A stretch of 64,000 nt of DNA, taken from positions 61,907 to 125,906 of the forward strand of contig CAWKFQ010000006.1 in NCBI GenBank assembly GCA_963848955.1. Reading direction: 5' to 3'. This document shows, in pieces, positions 1 through 8,872 of this stretch (within the stretch, counting starts at the first letter, position 1; the number at the start of each line of letters is the position of its first letter). The notes under the pieces were generated by a model. The model had not been told where the DNA came from. It worked only from the letters and a program-made list of their open reading frames with translations, and ran no database searches. Source of the stretch: DASUPK01 sp963848955 (GTDB lineage Bacteria; Actinomycetota; Thermoleophilia; Solirubrobacterales; 70-9). The position numbers and the translations under genes were made by a program.

Positions 1-861
1 GCGGATCCCGGGTTCATCGAGTACTGGTACCCGAAGGGCCTCCCGGCGAAGGAGCGCCTGTCCTTCTACGCGGAGCGCTTCGACGCCGTCGAGCTCAACT
101 CGAGCTTCTACGCGATCCCGGCCACATCGACCGTGGAGGGGTGGGCGAAGCAGACACCGGACGACTTCCGCTTCGACGTGAAGCTCCACCGGCTCCTCTC
201 CCGCCACGCCTCCCAGCTCAAGGAGCTCCCCAAGGACCTCAGGGACGAGGTGGAGACCAATGAGCGGGGGCGGGTGCTCCTGGACGACGCGCTGCAGGAC
301 GAGATGGTCCGCCGCACCGCCGAAGCGATGAAGCCGCTCGCGGACGCAGGCAAGCTGAGCGGTTATCTGCTCCAGCTGACCCCGGCGTTCGACCCCCGCC
401 AAAACAAGCTCGACGAGCTCGCTCCCGTGATAGACGGTCTCTCCCCCGTTCCGGTCGCGGTCGAGTTCAGGCGCCGCAGCTGGGCCTCCTCCAAGCGCTT
501 CGAGGGCGTCCTCGACTGGCTCTCCGCCCACGACGCCGTCTTCGTCTGCGTGGACACCCCGCCCGGGGACCACGTCCCGATCTTTCCCCCGATCGACGCC
601 GTCACCGACGACGCCCTCGCCTACATGCGCTGCCACGGGAGAAACACCGAGGGCTACCTGCACGGTCGCAGCGTCGCCGAGCGCTTCGACTACGACTACT
701 CGGAGGAGGAGCTCGAGGAGATCGCCGGCCGCGTGCGGGCGCTGGACTCGGACGCCGAGCAGGTACACGTGATGTTCAACAACAACGCCCGGGAGCTGGC
801 GCCGAAGGCCGCCCGTGGCCTGCGGACGATCCTCGGACAGGACCCGGGGCCGGAGCCCTAG
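1..861 (+). CDS. DUF72 (YecE-like) family protein, 5' end cut by window
   Basis: The reading frame is open from base 1 to the TAG at 859-861, so the N-terminus lies outside the window. The visible part has the hallmarks of the DUF72/YecE TIM-barrel family: ELNSSFYAIP near the start, FDVKLHRLLS, YLLQLTPAF, VEFRRRSW, CVDTPPGD and YMRCHGRN, in family order. Biochemical function of the family is not established. It precedes a long intergenic region with a hairpin and a palindrome, so it probably ends its own transcript. No frameshift is seen. Confidence 0.85.
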   Translation, partial: ADPGFIEYWYPKGLPAKERLSFYAERFDAVELNSSFYAIPATSTVEGWAKQTPDDFRFDVKLHRLLSRHASQLKELPKDLRDEVETNERGRVLLDDALQDEMVRRTAEAMKPLADAGKLSGYLLQLTPAFDPRQNKLDELAPVIDGLSPVPVAVEFRRRSWASSKRFEGVLDWLSAHDAVFVCVDTPPGDHVPIFPPIDAVTDDALAYMRCHGRNTEGYLHGRSVAERFDYDYSEEELEEIAGRVRALDSDAEQVHVMFNNNARELAPKAARGLRTILGQDPGPEP

Positions 862-888
862 TCAGTCGTCACGCACGGAAAAGGCCCG

Positions 889-938
889 AAAAAAGGACCG
901 GCGAGGCGACCCCAGGGGGATGAAGGCCGCCTCGCCGG
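889..938 (-). terminator. Hairpin plus T-tract reading leftward, no obvious parent gene
   Basis: CCGGCGAGGCG (898-908) pairs perfectly with CGCCTCGCCGG (928-938). On the minus strand the stem is followed after three bases by six T (AAAAAA at 889-894 on plus), a standard rho-independent layout. On the plus strand no T-run follows, so it does not look like the terminator of the DUF72 gene. No leftward CDS lies upstream of it; it may end an unannotated leftward RNA starting between about 940 and 1100. Confidence 0.4.
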
Positions 939-1087
939 GTTGGCCAACGTGCTGGACGCCTTTTACGGTGTGCAGTTGGCCGGGGATCCGGATGCAGGCC
1001 CAACCCTACGCACGCACGTATGGACGATCATCCGGGCCGATCCGCAAACCCTCTCCGTAATAAGCACGGTGCCCAGGCGGGGCCCCG

Positions 1088-1112
1088 GATCACGCCTGAC
1101 TCAGGCGTGATC
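1088..1112. promoter_or_regulatory. 25-bp perfect palindrome upstream of ccdA (candidate operator)
   Basis: Two perfect 12-bp arms, GATCACGCCTGA and its complement, flank a single C at 1100. It lies 20 bases before the ccdA ATG and has no T-tract, so a dimeric-repressor operator is more likely than a terminator. The cognate regulator is unknown; no regulator gene is adjacent. Confidence 0.5.
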
Positions 1113-1132
1113 AGTCCGCCAGAATCCCGGCT

Positions 1133-1922
1133 ATGAGCGGGGATCCCGCATCCGGAGTAGGCATTCTCACCGCTCTCGCGGCGGGGATCGTCTCCTTCCT
1201 CTCCCCCTGCGTGCTGCCCCTCGTGCCGGGCTACCTCTCGGCGGTCACCGGCGTGGCCGCGGCCGACCTCGAGCAGGCCGATTGGCGCCGCGTGATCGTT
1301 CCCAGCCTGCTCTTCGTCGTCGAGCTTCTCGGTGATCTTCATCCTGCTCGGCCTCGGCGCCACGGGGATCGGCAGCACCCTGCAGGAGCACCAGCTCCTG
1401 CTCGACAAGATCGCCGGGTGGCTGATCATCGCGATGGGCGTGTTCTTCGTCTCGGCGCTCTTCATTCCCCAGCTGAACCGGGAATGGCACGTCGAGGGCC
1501 TCCTGGAGCGTGCCGGCACCGGCGGGCCGCTGGTGGCGGGCGCCGCCTTCGGCCTGGCCTGGACGCCGTGCATCGGCCCCACGCTCGCCGCCATCCTGAG
1601 CGCCGCAGCGCTCTCCGGCTCCGCCGCACACGGCGCCTTCCTGCTCGCCGTCTACTCGGCCGGCCTTGCGATCCCCTTCCTGCTCACCTCGATCGCCTTC
1701 ACGCGGATGACGACGGCCTTCGCCGTCGTCAAGCGCCACTACCCGGTGATCATGGCGATCGGCGGCCTCATCCTGATCGCCTTCGGCGTCGCGATCCTGA
1801 CCGGCTGGTTCGACACGTTCAACCGCTGGGCGCAGGACCTGCTCGACAACCTCGGCATCAACGGTCTCGAGCGACGTCTGAAGCCTCCACGGAGGGAACT
1901 GGCTGGCCAGCCAGTTCCCTAG
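1133..1922 (+). CDS. ccdA: CcdA/DsbD-type thiol transporter (one frameshift)
   Basis: Polytopic membrane protein that carries reducing equivalents from cytoplasmic thioredoxin across the membrane for cytochrome c maturation or disulfide reduction. The two family cysteines are visible in SPCVLPLVPGYLS (first helix) and WTPCIGP (mid-protein), and alternating hydrophobic helices fill the rest. An extra base near 1318-1321 shifts the frame; removing one G restores the typical LFVSSFSVIFILLGLG. Total length after repair, about 262 residues, is normal. A thioredoxin gene lies 2.3 kb downstream. The shift is probably a sequencing error. Confidence 0.85.
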
Positions 1923-1935
1923 ACTCACGGTCCCG

Positions 1936-3325
1936 ATGTCCGCCAAGCCCACCACCTGCGTGATCGGTGCCGGGATCAGCGGCCTGACCGCCGGCAAGGC
2001 GCTCTCCGACTGGGGAATCCCCTACAGCTGCTTCGAGGCGAGCGACGACATCGGCGGGAACTGGTACTTCGGCAACCCGAACGGCCGCTCGTCGGCCTAC
2101 CGCTCACTGCACATCGACACCTATCGCGACAGCGTCTCCTTCCGCGACATGCCGATGGGCGACGAGTACCCGGACTACCCGCATCACGAGCGGATTCGCG
2201 CCTACCTCAACGACTACGCCGATGCGTTCTCTCTCCGCGACCGCATCCGATTCGAGGCCCCGGTCGAGCACGCCGAGCGCAAGAGCGGCGGAGGCTGGAG
2301 CATCCGCCTCGGCGACGGCTCGACCGAGGAGTTCGACTTCCTGATCGTCGGCAACGGCCACCACTGGGACCCGCGCTATCCCGAGTTCCCGGGCAGCTTC
2401 GACGGCGAGACGCTCCATTCACACCACTATCTCGTCTCCGACCGAGCCGCTGGATCTGACCGGCAAGCGCGTGCTGGTCGTCGGGATCGGCAACAGCGCG
2501 GTTGACATCGTCTCCGAGCTCTCGCGGAAGGGCGTCGCGGAGAAGGTCTTCATCTCCACTCGCAGCGGCGCCTGGGTGATGCCGAAGTACCTGTTCGGCC
2601 AGCCCATCGGGAAGCTCGTCAAGACCAATCCGTACCTGCCGCTCAAGGTTCAGCGCTGGCTCGCCCGGCCGTTGCCCTACATCGCCTCAGGGCGGATGGA
2701 GGACTTCGGCCTCCCCCATCCCAACCACGAGTTCCTCGAGGCACATCCGACCGTGTCCAGCGAGCTGTTGCTGCGGCTCGGTTCGGGCGACGCCGTCGCA
2801 AAGCCGAACGTCAGGGAGCTTCGGGGAGACAGCGTCGAGTTCGAGGACGGCACCACCGAGCAGATCGACGCGATCGTGTTCGCCACGGGCTACAAGATCA
2901 CGTTTCCCTTCTTCGATTCGGACTTCATTTCGGCACCCGAGAACCGGTTCCCGCTGTACAAGCGGATCTTCTGGCCGGGAATCGACGATCTCGCCTTCAT
3001 CGGCTTCGCACAGACCGTCCCCACACTCTTCCCGTTCGTCGAGCTCCAGAGCAAGGTGGTCGCCCGCTACGTCAACGGGGACTACGCCCTGCCCTCGAAG
3101 GAGGAGATGGAGCAGACGATCCGCCGTGACCAGGTGCGGCACTACGGGCAGGTCACCGATCGGCCGCGCCACACGATGCAGATCGACTGGTACCTCTACG
3201 AGCACGACATCTGGAACCGCGAGATCCCGGCGGGACGCGAGCGGGCCGCCAGCTGGGATGGCGCCGAAGCTCGCCGGCAGGGTCGTGACCGCGGAGGCCG
3301 CCGGCTGCCTGAGCGCCTGGACTGA
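1936..3325 (+). CDS. Flavin-containing monooxygenase (one frameshift)
   Basis: FAD- and NADPH-dependent monooxygenase of the FMO/Baeyer-Villiger group. The N-terminal FAD-binding GAGISG motif follows the start, GGNWYFGN and YPHHERIRAYL follow, and the second Rossmann motif VVGIGNSAVD lies in the C-terminal half, with FATGYK near the end, as in FMOs. One extra base around 2428-2445 splits the gene just before the NADPH motif; the halves join as one protein of about 460 residues. The predicted 3' end overlaps the next gene by 68 bases, longer than usual, so the true stop may lie earlier. Substrate unknown. Confidence 0.85.
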
Positions 3326-4251
3326 CGTGTCCTTCCCGAGCCATGGGGAGACCTGCGCCGCCTGGCATCTGGCCGGCGAGGGCGACGCCTTCGAGGGGCC
3401 GAAGGGCCGCCCATGCGTGGTGATGGCGCACGGGATCGGCGGCACCAGGGACTCCGGCCTGCTGCCCTTTGCCGAGGCATTCGCCGAGGCCGGCCTCGAC
3501 GCGCTGGTCTTCGACTACCGCTGCTTCGGCGACTCGACCGGCGAGCCGCGGCAGCTCGGCTCGCCCCCTCGCCATCGCGAGGACTACGCGCGGCGGTCGA
3601 GTTCGCCCGCGATCTCGACGGAGTCGACCCGGAGCGGATCGTGCTCTGGGGCACTTCCTGGTCGGGCGGCCACGTCGTCTACGTGGCGGCGGAGGATCCC
3701 GGATCGCCGGCGATGGTCTGCCAGACGCCCGACCTGGACGGCATCAGGACGCTGAGGGAGATCGTCGCGCTACGCCGATTGGCGCCAGCTCGCCCGCCTC
3801 ACTGGGGGGGGCTCAAGGACTGGTCGGGCGCTGCGCGGGGTCGCCCCCCGCACATGATCCCGGCAGCGGGGCCGCCGGGGACCGGTCGCGGCCATGGCCA
3901 GCGATGACGCAGAGCCCGGCTATCGCGCGATCGCCGGCCCACCTGGCGAAACGAGGTCTCCGCGCTCGTGCCCTGATTGCTGAGATCGTGAACCGCCCGA
4001 TCACCCGGATCGAGGGGTCCGGCTGCCCGATCCTGGTCCAGATCGCTGACCGTGATTCGATCGCACCGCCGGCCGCGGCCCGCGCCGCGGCCTGGCGGGC
4101 GAAGGGGCGGGTCGAGGTCCGCGAGTACCCCTGTCTGCACTTCGACATCTACCTGGGCGAGCGGCGCGAGCGGGCGATCGCCGACCAGCTGCATTTCCTG
4201 ACTCGCCACCTCGCCGCGAGCGAGGCCCGCGAGCCGGCCCGGCTAACCTGA
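3258..4251 (+). CDS. Alpha/beta hydrolase (at least two frameshifts)
   Basis: Alpha/beta-hydrolase-fold enzyme of the S15 peptidase/dienelactone-hydrolase-like group. VVMAHGIGGTRD gives the oxyanion region, FDYRCFGDSTG the next strand-turn, WGTSWSGGHV the nucleophile elbow with serine, ADRDS the acidic residue and LHFD the likely catalytic histidine. These lie in three reading frames: frame breaks fall near 3555-3575 and between about 3770 and 3900, where a G7 run (near 3805) sits. The ATG at 3258 is inside the end of the monooxygenase gene, suggesting translational coupling. Substrate not predictable. Frameshifts are probably sequencing errors. Confidence 0.75.
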
Positions 4252-4257
4252 ATCTCA

Positions 4258-5017
4258 GTGGTCAGCGACGTAACCGAGCAGGAGTTCCAGCAGAAGGTCG
4301 TCGAGCGCTCCAAGCAGGTGCCCGTGGTGGTCGACTTCTGGGCCGAGTGGTGTGGTCCGTGCCGGACGCTTGGCCCCGCCCTGGAGAAGGCGGTCAACGA
4401 CAGGAACGGCGAGATCGAGCTCGCGAAGGTCGACACCGACCGCAATCCAGGGGTCGCCCAGGAGTTCCAGATCGCGAGCATCCCGGCCGTCAAGGCCTTC
4501 AAGGACGGCAAGGTCGTCGCCGAGTTCATCGGGGCCATCCCGCCGGCCCGGATCGAGGCTTTCCTGAACGAGATCGTCCCCTCGGAAGCGGAACGGCTGG
4601 CGCGACGCCGACGACGAGGAGTCGCTGCGCAAGGCACTCGAGCTGGACCCCCGTCAGGCGCAGGCCGCGATCGGGCTTGGGCGGATCCTGCTCGGTCGGG
4701 GCGATATCGAAGAGGCCCGCGAGCTGCTGCGCACATTCCCCCACGACTTCGTCGCCGACGGACTCGCCGCTCGCGCAGAGCTCTCGACCCCCCAGAACGG
4801 CGCAGAGGCAGACGAACTTCAGGAGGCGTTCTCAGCCTGGGACGGCGGTGACTCCGAACAGGCGCTGGAGAAGCTGCAGAGTGTCCTCGGCTCCGAACAG
4901 GACCCCGGGCGCAAGGACCTGCTGCGCCGCGTGATGGTCGCCATCTTCACCGAGCTCGGAGCGGACCACCCGCTGGCGCGCGAGCATCGCCGCCGCCTGG
5001 CGGCGGCTTTGAACTAG
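4258..5017 (+). CDS. Thioredoxin-TPR protein (CnoX/YbbN-like), one frameshift
   Basis: The GTG start gives an N-terminal thioredoxin fold with the canonical active site WAEWCGPC (about residue 30) and the cis-proline region IASIPAVKAF. After a one-base frame break near 4600 the protein continues as helical repeats (ALELDPRQAQAAIGLGRILL, a TPR-like unit) to the TAG at 5015. Thioredoxin followed by TPR-like repeats is the architecture of the holdase/co-chaperone CnoX (YbbN). An active CGPC site means it may also act as a reductant, possibly for the CcdA homologue upstream. The stop overlaps the convergent stop of the next gene by four bases. Confidence 0.8.
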
Positions 5018-5307
5018 GCGGGCGGCTTCTCGGGGGTGGCGGGCACCGCGACCTCGATGGGGATGCCGAGCGCCTCGGCCTCCTCGATGCCCTCGCCCTC
5101 CTGGTCGCGTGAGCAGATGATCCGGAAGGCGCCGGTGCCGAGGTCGGCGTCGGGGACGATGGGAAGGCCGCGGATCTCGTCCCAGCCGAGCCGCTCGCAC
5201 TCGAAGGGGTTCATGCGGACCTCGCTGGCCGGGAACGGGCAATTCGAGTTGTGCTGATCGATCGCCTTGGAGATCGCCTCGAGGTTCTTTGCCTCCGGGT
5301 TCGTCAC
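5014..5307 (-). CDS. Conserved-looking small hypothetical protein
   Basis: A leftward frame of 97 residues from GTG at 5307. It begins MTNPEAKNLEAISKAIDQHN and holds CPFPASEVRMNPFECERLGW and GAFRIICSRDQE, with three cysteines and a proline-rich tail. The balanced composition, unlike the arginine- and serine-rich shadow frames of this GC-rich window, suggests real coding. It has no signal peptide or membrane helix. It is convergent with the thioredoxin gene and divergent from dinB. Not recognised as a known family. Confidence 0.55.
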   Translation of the reverse strand: MTNPEAKNLEAISKAIDQHNSNCPFPASEVRMNPFECERLGWDEIRGLPIVPDADLGTGAFRIICSRDQEGEGIEEAEALGIPIEVAVPATPEKPPA

Positions 5308-5364
5308 CGTCTCGGAACATAGCGCCCTCCATCGGGGGCCGGGCCTAATCTGCCTCAGTCGCAG

Positions 5365-6432
5365 GTGATCGCCCACGTCGACATGGATGCCTTCTATGTC
5401 TCGATCGAGATGCTTCGGCATTCCCAACTGCGCGGCAAGCCGGTGGTGGTCGCCTATGACGGTCCTCGCGGTGTCGTCACGACCGCCTCCTACGAGGCGC
5501 GGAAGTACGGCGTCCACTCCGCCCTCCCGATGGTCATCGCGCGACGGCGGTGCCCCGATCTGATCGTGCTGCCGGTCGACATGCAGCTCTACCGGCGCGG
5601 CTCGAACAAGGTGATGGAGACCCTGCGGGAGTTCTCTGACCAGGTCGAGGTGGTCGGGCTGGACGAGGCCTACGTCGACCTCTCCTCCTCACCGGTCCCG
5701 CAGTCGCGGGCCCACGAGATCAAGCGGCGGATCAACGAGGCCACGCGCCTGGTCTGCTCGATCGGGCTGGCGCCGAACAAGCTGATGGCGAAGATCGCCT
5801 CGGACCTGGACAAGCCGGACGGCTTCTTCGTTCTCGACAACGACAATTGGCTCGACACCGTCGGGGCGAAGCCGGCCAAGTTGTTGCCGGGTGTCGGTCC
5901 TCGCACCGATGAGCGCCTCCGGTCGATCGGGATCGAGACCGTGGGTCAGCTCGCCGAGGCCGACCTGCAGCTGCTCCAGTCGACCTTCGGGCCAGGGCAC
6001 GGCGTCGGCCTGCGCGATCGAGCCAGTGGCATTGGCAGCACCAGCTTGAACGAGGAGGTGAAGCGGAAGTCCGAGAGCCGCGAGACGACCTTCCCGCAGG
6101 ACGTCACCGATCGCCAGGTCCTGCGCGACACGGTCGATCGGCTGGCCCGCTCGGTCTGCGAGAGCCTCGCCGGGAACGGCCGGCGCGGCCGGACGGTCAC
6201 CCTGAAGATCAGGCTGCGTCCCTTCAAGACCTACACGCGCTCGCGCACGCTCCCCGCCCACACGGTCGAGCAGGACACGGTCGCGGCCACGGCGCTCGAA
6301 CTGCTCGAGCGCTTCGATCCGCAGACGCCCGTCCGCCTGGTCGGGGTGGGCGTGGCCGGACTGGTGAGCGAAGAGGTCACCCACCAGCCCGGCCAGCTCG
6401 AACCGAAGTCACACGGGTTGCTCGTCGGCTGA
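5365..6432 (+). CDS. dinB: DNA polymerase IV (Y-family)
   Basis: Error-prone translesion polymerase. The GTG start gives IAHVDMDAFYVSIE with the first catalytic aspartates; the second acidic motif is GLDEAYVDLS, then SIGLAPNKLMAKIASD and the helix-hairpin-helix LLPGVGPRTDERL. The C-terminal little-finger domain includes RRGRTVTLKIRLRPFKTYTRS. 355 residues is normal. The extreme C-terminus (QPGQLEPKSHGLLVG) has no clear beta-clamp motif, which may be loss or a small indel. No SOS box could be identified upstream. Confidence 0.93.
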   Translation: MIAHVDMDAFYVSIEMLRHSQLRGKPVVVAYDGPRGVVTTASYEARKYGVHSALPMVIARRRCPDLIVLPVDMQLYRRGSNKVMETLREFSDQVEVVGLDEAYVDLSSSPVPQSRAHEIKRRINEATRLVCSIGLAPNKLMAKIASDLDKPDGFFVLDNDNWLDTVGAKPAKLLPGVGPRTDERLRSIGIETVGQLAEADLQLLQSTFGPGHGVGLRDRASGIGSTSLNEEVKRKSESRETTFPQDVTDRQVLRDTVDRLARSVCESLAGNGRRGRTVTLKIRLRPFKTYTRSRTLPAHTVEQDTVAATALELLERFDPQTPVRLVGVGVAGLVSEEVTHQPGQLEPKSHGLLVG

Positions 6433-6456
6433 CGCCTCAGAGCACCCTCGCATCTA

Positions 6457-7122
6457 CTAGCGGGTGGTCAGCACGGTCCCCGTGGAGGGGAAGCCGAGCT
6501 TCGCCTTGGTCGCGGCGGTGAGGTCGTACTCGCGATTCCCCGCGTACGGTCCACGGTCGATCACCGGCACGGTGACCGTGTTGCCGTGGTAGCGGAGCGT
6601 GACCCTGGCGCCGCAGGGGAGCGTCTTGTTGGCGACGCCCAGCTTGCCCGGGCTCAGGGTGCCACCGCAGGCGAGAGCGCCTCCGTAGAGGCCGGGGCCG
6701 TAGTACGAGGCCTCGGCCGGGCGGTAGACGTTCACCCGCAGGCGGTGCGAGCGGACGGTCGAGCCGTCGACCCGCGCACGCGCGGTGTAGACACCGGAAC
6801 CGGGAGCGCGCCAGCGCACCTTGTAGGCACCGTCACCGTGACTGTGAGTGCGGAGCTTGCGGCCCCCCACCTGCACCACGACACGATGGCTGCCTCTCGG
6901 CTCCACGCGACCTCGGAGGGTGACGGCCCTGTGCGCCATCACGTTGCGCTGAGCCTTCAGGCTCAGCGCCGTGGGGGCGCTCGCGGCGCTCGCCTCGGGA
7001 CCGCTGCCCGGCAATGCCGGGACCGAGTCCTGAGCACCTGCGATTCCTGCCGTGACCATCAAACCCATGGCGGGCAGCAGCGCTAGCGCGGCCCGCCGGC
7101 GCTTCCAACGGAAGCGACGCAA
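6457..7122 (-). CDS. Secreted RlpA-like double-psi beta-barrel protein
   Basis: A 221-residue exported protein. An arginine-rich N-terminus and hydrophobic core (ALALLPAMGLMVTAGIAGAQ) form a signal peptide. A beta-rich region (about residues 50-130) resembles an Ig/bacterial adhesion-type fold. The C-terminal domain has the RlpA/barwin pattern: ASYYGPGLYGG, LPCGARVTLRYHG, VPVIDRGPYAG, YDLTAATKAKLGF. Such proteins bind or cleave peptidoglycan. Its leader contains a c-di-AMP riboswitch (7147-7305), as is common for actinobacterial cell-wall hydrolase genes, so expression probably answers to c-di-AMP. Confidence 0.85.
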   Translation of the reverse strand: MRRFRWKRRRAALALLPAMGLMVTAGIAGAQDSVPALPGSGPEASAASAPTALSLKAQRNVMAHRAVTLRGRVEPRGSHRVVVQVGGRKLRTHSHGDGAYKVRWRAPGSGVYTARARVDGSTVRSHRLRVNVYRPAEASYYGPGLYGGALACGGTLSPGKLGVANKTLPCGARVTLRYHGNTVTVPVIDRGPYAGNREYDLTAATKAKLGFPSTGTVLTTR

Positions 7123-7146
7123 AGCAATACACCTTGCCTCTCTGTT

Positions 7147-7305
7147 CGCCTACGGGGTTAGCTGACGGGCTCGCGGCTGACGCGAGGGTGCGCCGCTAGG
7201 CGCAACCCGTTTCACGTCTGCCGCTAGGAGCGGAACACCGCTCCATTCGCCCCGGAAAATCAGTGGGTCCCCCGCTCGCGCGATATCCGTCAGCGCGATT
7301 AGGCG
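7147..7305 (-). promoter_or_regulatory. c-di-AMP (ydaO-yuaA) riboswitch
   Basis: On the minus strand the leader carries the conserved blocks of the ydaO class in order: CGCCTAAT, GAGCGGGGGACCCA, GGGGCGAAT, then CCCGTCAGCTAACCCC and GTAGGCG at the 3' side. The outer P1 helix forms between CGCCTA (plus-strand 7300-7305 read in reverse) and TAGGCG (7147-7152). It sits 25 bases before the RlpA-like start codon. In this class c-di-AMP binding normally lowers expression. Assignment rests on recalled consensus; a covariance-model search would be decisive. Confidence 0.85.
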
Positions 7306-7359
7306 GGTTGTTTGGCGACTAATCGGCCGGCCAGGGTAGGTGCGCTATTTGCGTAAATG

Positions 7360-7375
7360 TGTGACTTGGCTCACA
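7360..7375 (+). promoter_or_regulatory. Perfect Crp/GlxR-type site
   Basis: TGTGA-CTTGGC-TCACA matches the symmetric consensus TGTGA-N6-TCACA at all ten core positions. It ends 24 bases before the preferred start of the WS/DGAT gene, a position close to or downstream of a promoter where binding would more likely repress. A class III nucleotide cyclase is encoded at 38.4 kb. The Crp-like protein itself is not in the window. Confidence 0.6.
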
Positions 7376-7399
7376 GTTGGTATGCGACCATCAGTGGCT

Positions 7400-8815
7400 G
7401 TGAGCGACCGCCTGACAGGCCTGGATTCCTCGTTCCTCCACCTGGAGCGCGACGGTACCCAGATGCACGTCGCCTCGACGACGCTGTTCGAGGGGCCCGC
7501 CCCGCCCTACGTGGAGTTCCGCGACCACATCGAGTCGCGGCTTCACCTCGTGCCCCGCTTCAGGCAGAAGGTGCGGTTCGTCCCGTTCGGACAGGGCCGC
7601 CCGGTGTGGGTCGACGACCCGCATCTGAACCTCGCCTACCACGTGCGCCACACCTCCCTACCCGAGCCCGGCTCCGAGCAACAGCTCCGCGTGCTCGCCG
7701 CGCGGATCTTCTCCCAGCAGCTCGACCGCTCGAAGCCGCTCTGGGAGCTCTGGCTCGTCGAGGGGCTGAAGGGAGGGCGCTTCGCGATCGTCGGCAAGAC
7801 CCATCATGCGATGGTCGACGGCGTCTCGGGGGTTGACATAACCACCGTCCTCTTCGACGTCGAGAAGGACCCGGCTGAGACACCGATGGCGTTGGAGCGC
7901 TGGATCCCGAAGCCCGAGCCCAACGGAGCCCAGCTGCTGGGTGAGGCGCTGGTGGAAAGGGCTATCTACCCGCGCGAGATCGCGCGCGGGCTGCGGCGGA
8001 TCGCCCGAGGGCCCCGGCGCGCACTGCGCAGGCTGAGCGAGGCGGCACTGGCCGCCGGCACGTTCGCCTCGACGAGTCTGGGTGCCCCGAGGAGCCCCTT
8101 CAACTTCGACGTCGGCACCCACCGCCGCTTCGCCTGGGTGCGAGCCTCGCTCGCGGACATGAAGCACGTCAAGAATCAGCTGGGCGGCACCGTCAACGAC
8201 GTCATCCTGGCCGCCGTCGCGGGGGCGCTCGGCCGCTACATGCGTTCCCGCGGCCACCCCACCGAGGGGCTCGAGCTGCGCGCGATGGTCCCGGTGAGCG
8301 TCAGGACCTCGGAGGAGCGCGGCGCGCTCGGCAACCGCGTGACCTCGATGATGGCCCCGCTGCCCGTCTGGTGTGAGGACCCGAAGCGGCGCCTCGAGTT
8401 GGTGCGCGAGTCGATGGGAGACCTGAAGGAGTCGAAGCAGGCGCTCGGGGCCTCGCTGCTCACACAGCTGGCCGACTTCGCGCCCCCGACCATCGCCGGG
8501 CAGGCCGCGCGCCTGCAGTCGCGGCAGCGCTTCTTCAACCTCGTCGTCACCAACATCCCGGGCCCGCAGTTCCCGCTGTATCTGATGGGTCGGCGGATGG
8601 AGCGGGTCTTCCCGATGGTGCCGCTGGCGAAGAACCAGGGCGTCTGCATCGGGGTGATGAGCTACGACGGCCAGGTCAACTTCGGGCTGATCGGCGACTA
8701 CGACGGGTTCCCCGACCTCGAGGATCTGGCGAACGAACTCGAGGCCTCGATCGACGAGCTGATCGAGGCCGCCGGAGGTCGTCCCGGGTTCTTCCGCCGC
8801 TTTACGGCGCGGTGA
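7400..8815 (+). CDS. Wax ester synthase/diacylglycerol acyltransferase (WS/DGAT)
   Basis: Acyl-CoA-dependent acyltransferase making triacylglycerol or wax esters. The catalytic HHxxxDG motif is present as GKTHHAMVDGVSG; ending motifs FNLVVTNIPGPQFPLYLMG and SYDGQVNFGLIGDYD are typical. The GTG at 7400 gives MSDRLTGLDSSFLHLE, matching the family N-terminus; in-frame GTG 7394 and ATG 7382 are alternatives, and none has a strong ribosome site. About 471 residues, normal length. A Crp-type palindrome lies just upstream, and the gene diverges from the riboswitch-controlled RlpA-like gene. It suggests storage-lipid synthesis. Confidence 0.9.
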   Translation: MSDRLTGLDSSFLHLERDGTQMHVASTTLFEGPAPPYVEFRDHIESRLHLVPRFRQKVRFVPFGQGRPVWVDDPHLNLAYHVRHTSLPEPGSEQQLRVLAARIFSQQLDRSKPLWELWLVEGLKGGRFAIVGKTHHAMVDGVSGVDITTVLFDVEKDPAETPMALERWIPKPEPNGAQLLGEALVERAIYPREIARGLRRIARGPRRALRRLSEAALAAGTFASTSLGAPRSPFNFDVGTHRRFAWVRASLADMKHVKNQLGGTVNDVILAAVAGALGRYMRSRGHPTEGLELRAMVPVSVRTSEERGALGNRVTSMMAPLPVWCEDPKRRLELVRESMGDLKESKQALGASLLTQLADFAPPTIAGQAARLQSRQRFFNLVVTNIPGPQFPLYLMGRRMERVFPMVPLAKNQGVCIGVMSYDGQVNFGLIGDYDGFPDLEDLANELEASIDELIEAAGGRPGFFRRFTAR

Positions 8816-8872
8816 GGGTGTGGACGCAGCCGCCCGCAACGGCGGGGGCGAGCGCGAGGAATCCGCGGCCGG

